Assembly (NCBI GenBank): GCA_947474875.1
Contig: CANJKY010000334.1
Span: forward strand, 1-5,323
Source of the DNA: Gemmataceae bacterium
GTDB lineage: Bacteria > Planctomycetota > Planctomycetia > Gemmatales > Gemmataceae
DNA: 5,323 bases
Direction of reading: 5' to 3'
Position numbers and translations under genes: made by a program. This document shows, in pieces, positions 5,314 to 5,323 of this stretch (position 1 is the stretch's first letter; each line of letters begins with the position of its first letter). A model generated the notes under the pieces. The model was given only the letters and a program-made list of their open reading frames with translations. It did not search any database and was not told where the DNA came from.

Positions 5314-5323
5314 GTGGACCGGC
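5314..5323 (+). CDS. Start of an unidentified gene, truncated by the window edge
   Basis: Only GTG-GAC-CGG and one further base are visible, giving Met-Asp-Arg. The GTG is preceded by GGAGG at 5-nt spacing and by a 233-bp non-coding gap after fabF, so it looks like the first codon of a plus-strand gene. The product cannot be judged from three codons. Given the gap and the hairpins between, it is not clearly in the fabF operon. Confidence 0.55.

Overview
The window is very GC-rich, bacterial, and almost fully coding, with nearly all codons ending in G or C and frequent GTG starts. Gene content and protein style fit a high-GC planctomycete such as a Gemmata relative. That assignment is inference from general family resemblance; the window holds no rRNA or other taxonomic marker.

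Layout, left to right. (1) The 3' part of an unrecognised plus-strand gene, probably continuing off the left edge, ends with one C-terminal membrane helix. (2) A large minus-strand ABC-2 type transporter permease of about 714 aa carries two copies of the permease signature. Its 3' end overlaps gene 1 by 78 bp, tail to tail and in exact codon register. (3) A divergent 110-bp gap leads to a plus-strand series: pgsA (phosphatidylglycerophosphate synthase, GTG start), a 222-bp structured gap, acpP (acyl carrier protein, GTG start), then fabF (3-oxoacyl-ACP synthase II) 21 bp later. (4) A 233-bp gap with several inverted repeats precedes a strong Shine-Dalgarno and GTG, which mark the start of another gene running off the right edge.

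The plus-strand block is about membrane lipids. AcpP carries growing acyl chains as phosphopantetheine thioesters, FabF elongates them, and PgsA commits CDP-diacylglycerol to phosphatidylglycerol. acpP-fabF is a conserved pair and almost certainly one transcription unit. pgsA is separated from it by a long hairpin and a candidate promoter, so it may be a separate unit. The permease's ATPase partner is not in the window.

I see no mobile element, CRISPR array, tRNA, rRNA or defence system. The genes are mostly housekeeping. The points worth a second look are the codon-aligned antisense overlap, the hairpins at gene boundaries (one covering the pgsA ribosome binding site), and an in-phase A AAA AAC slippery heptamer inside the permease gene.
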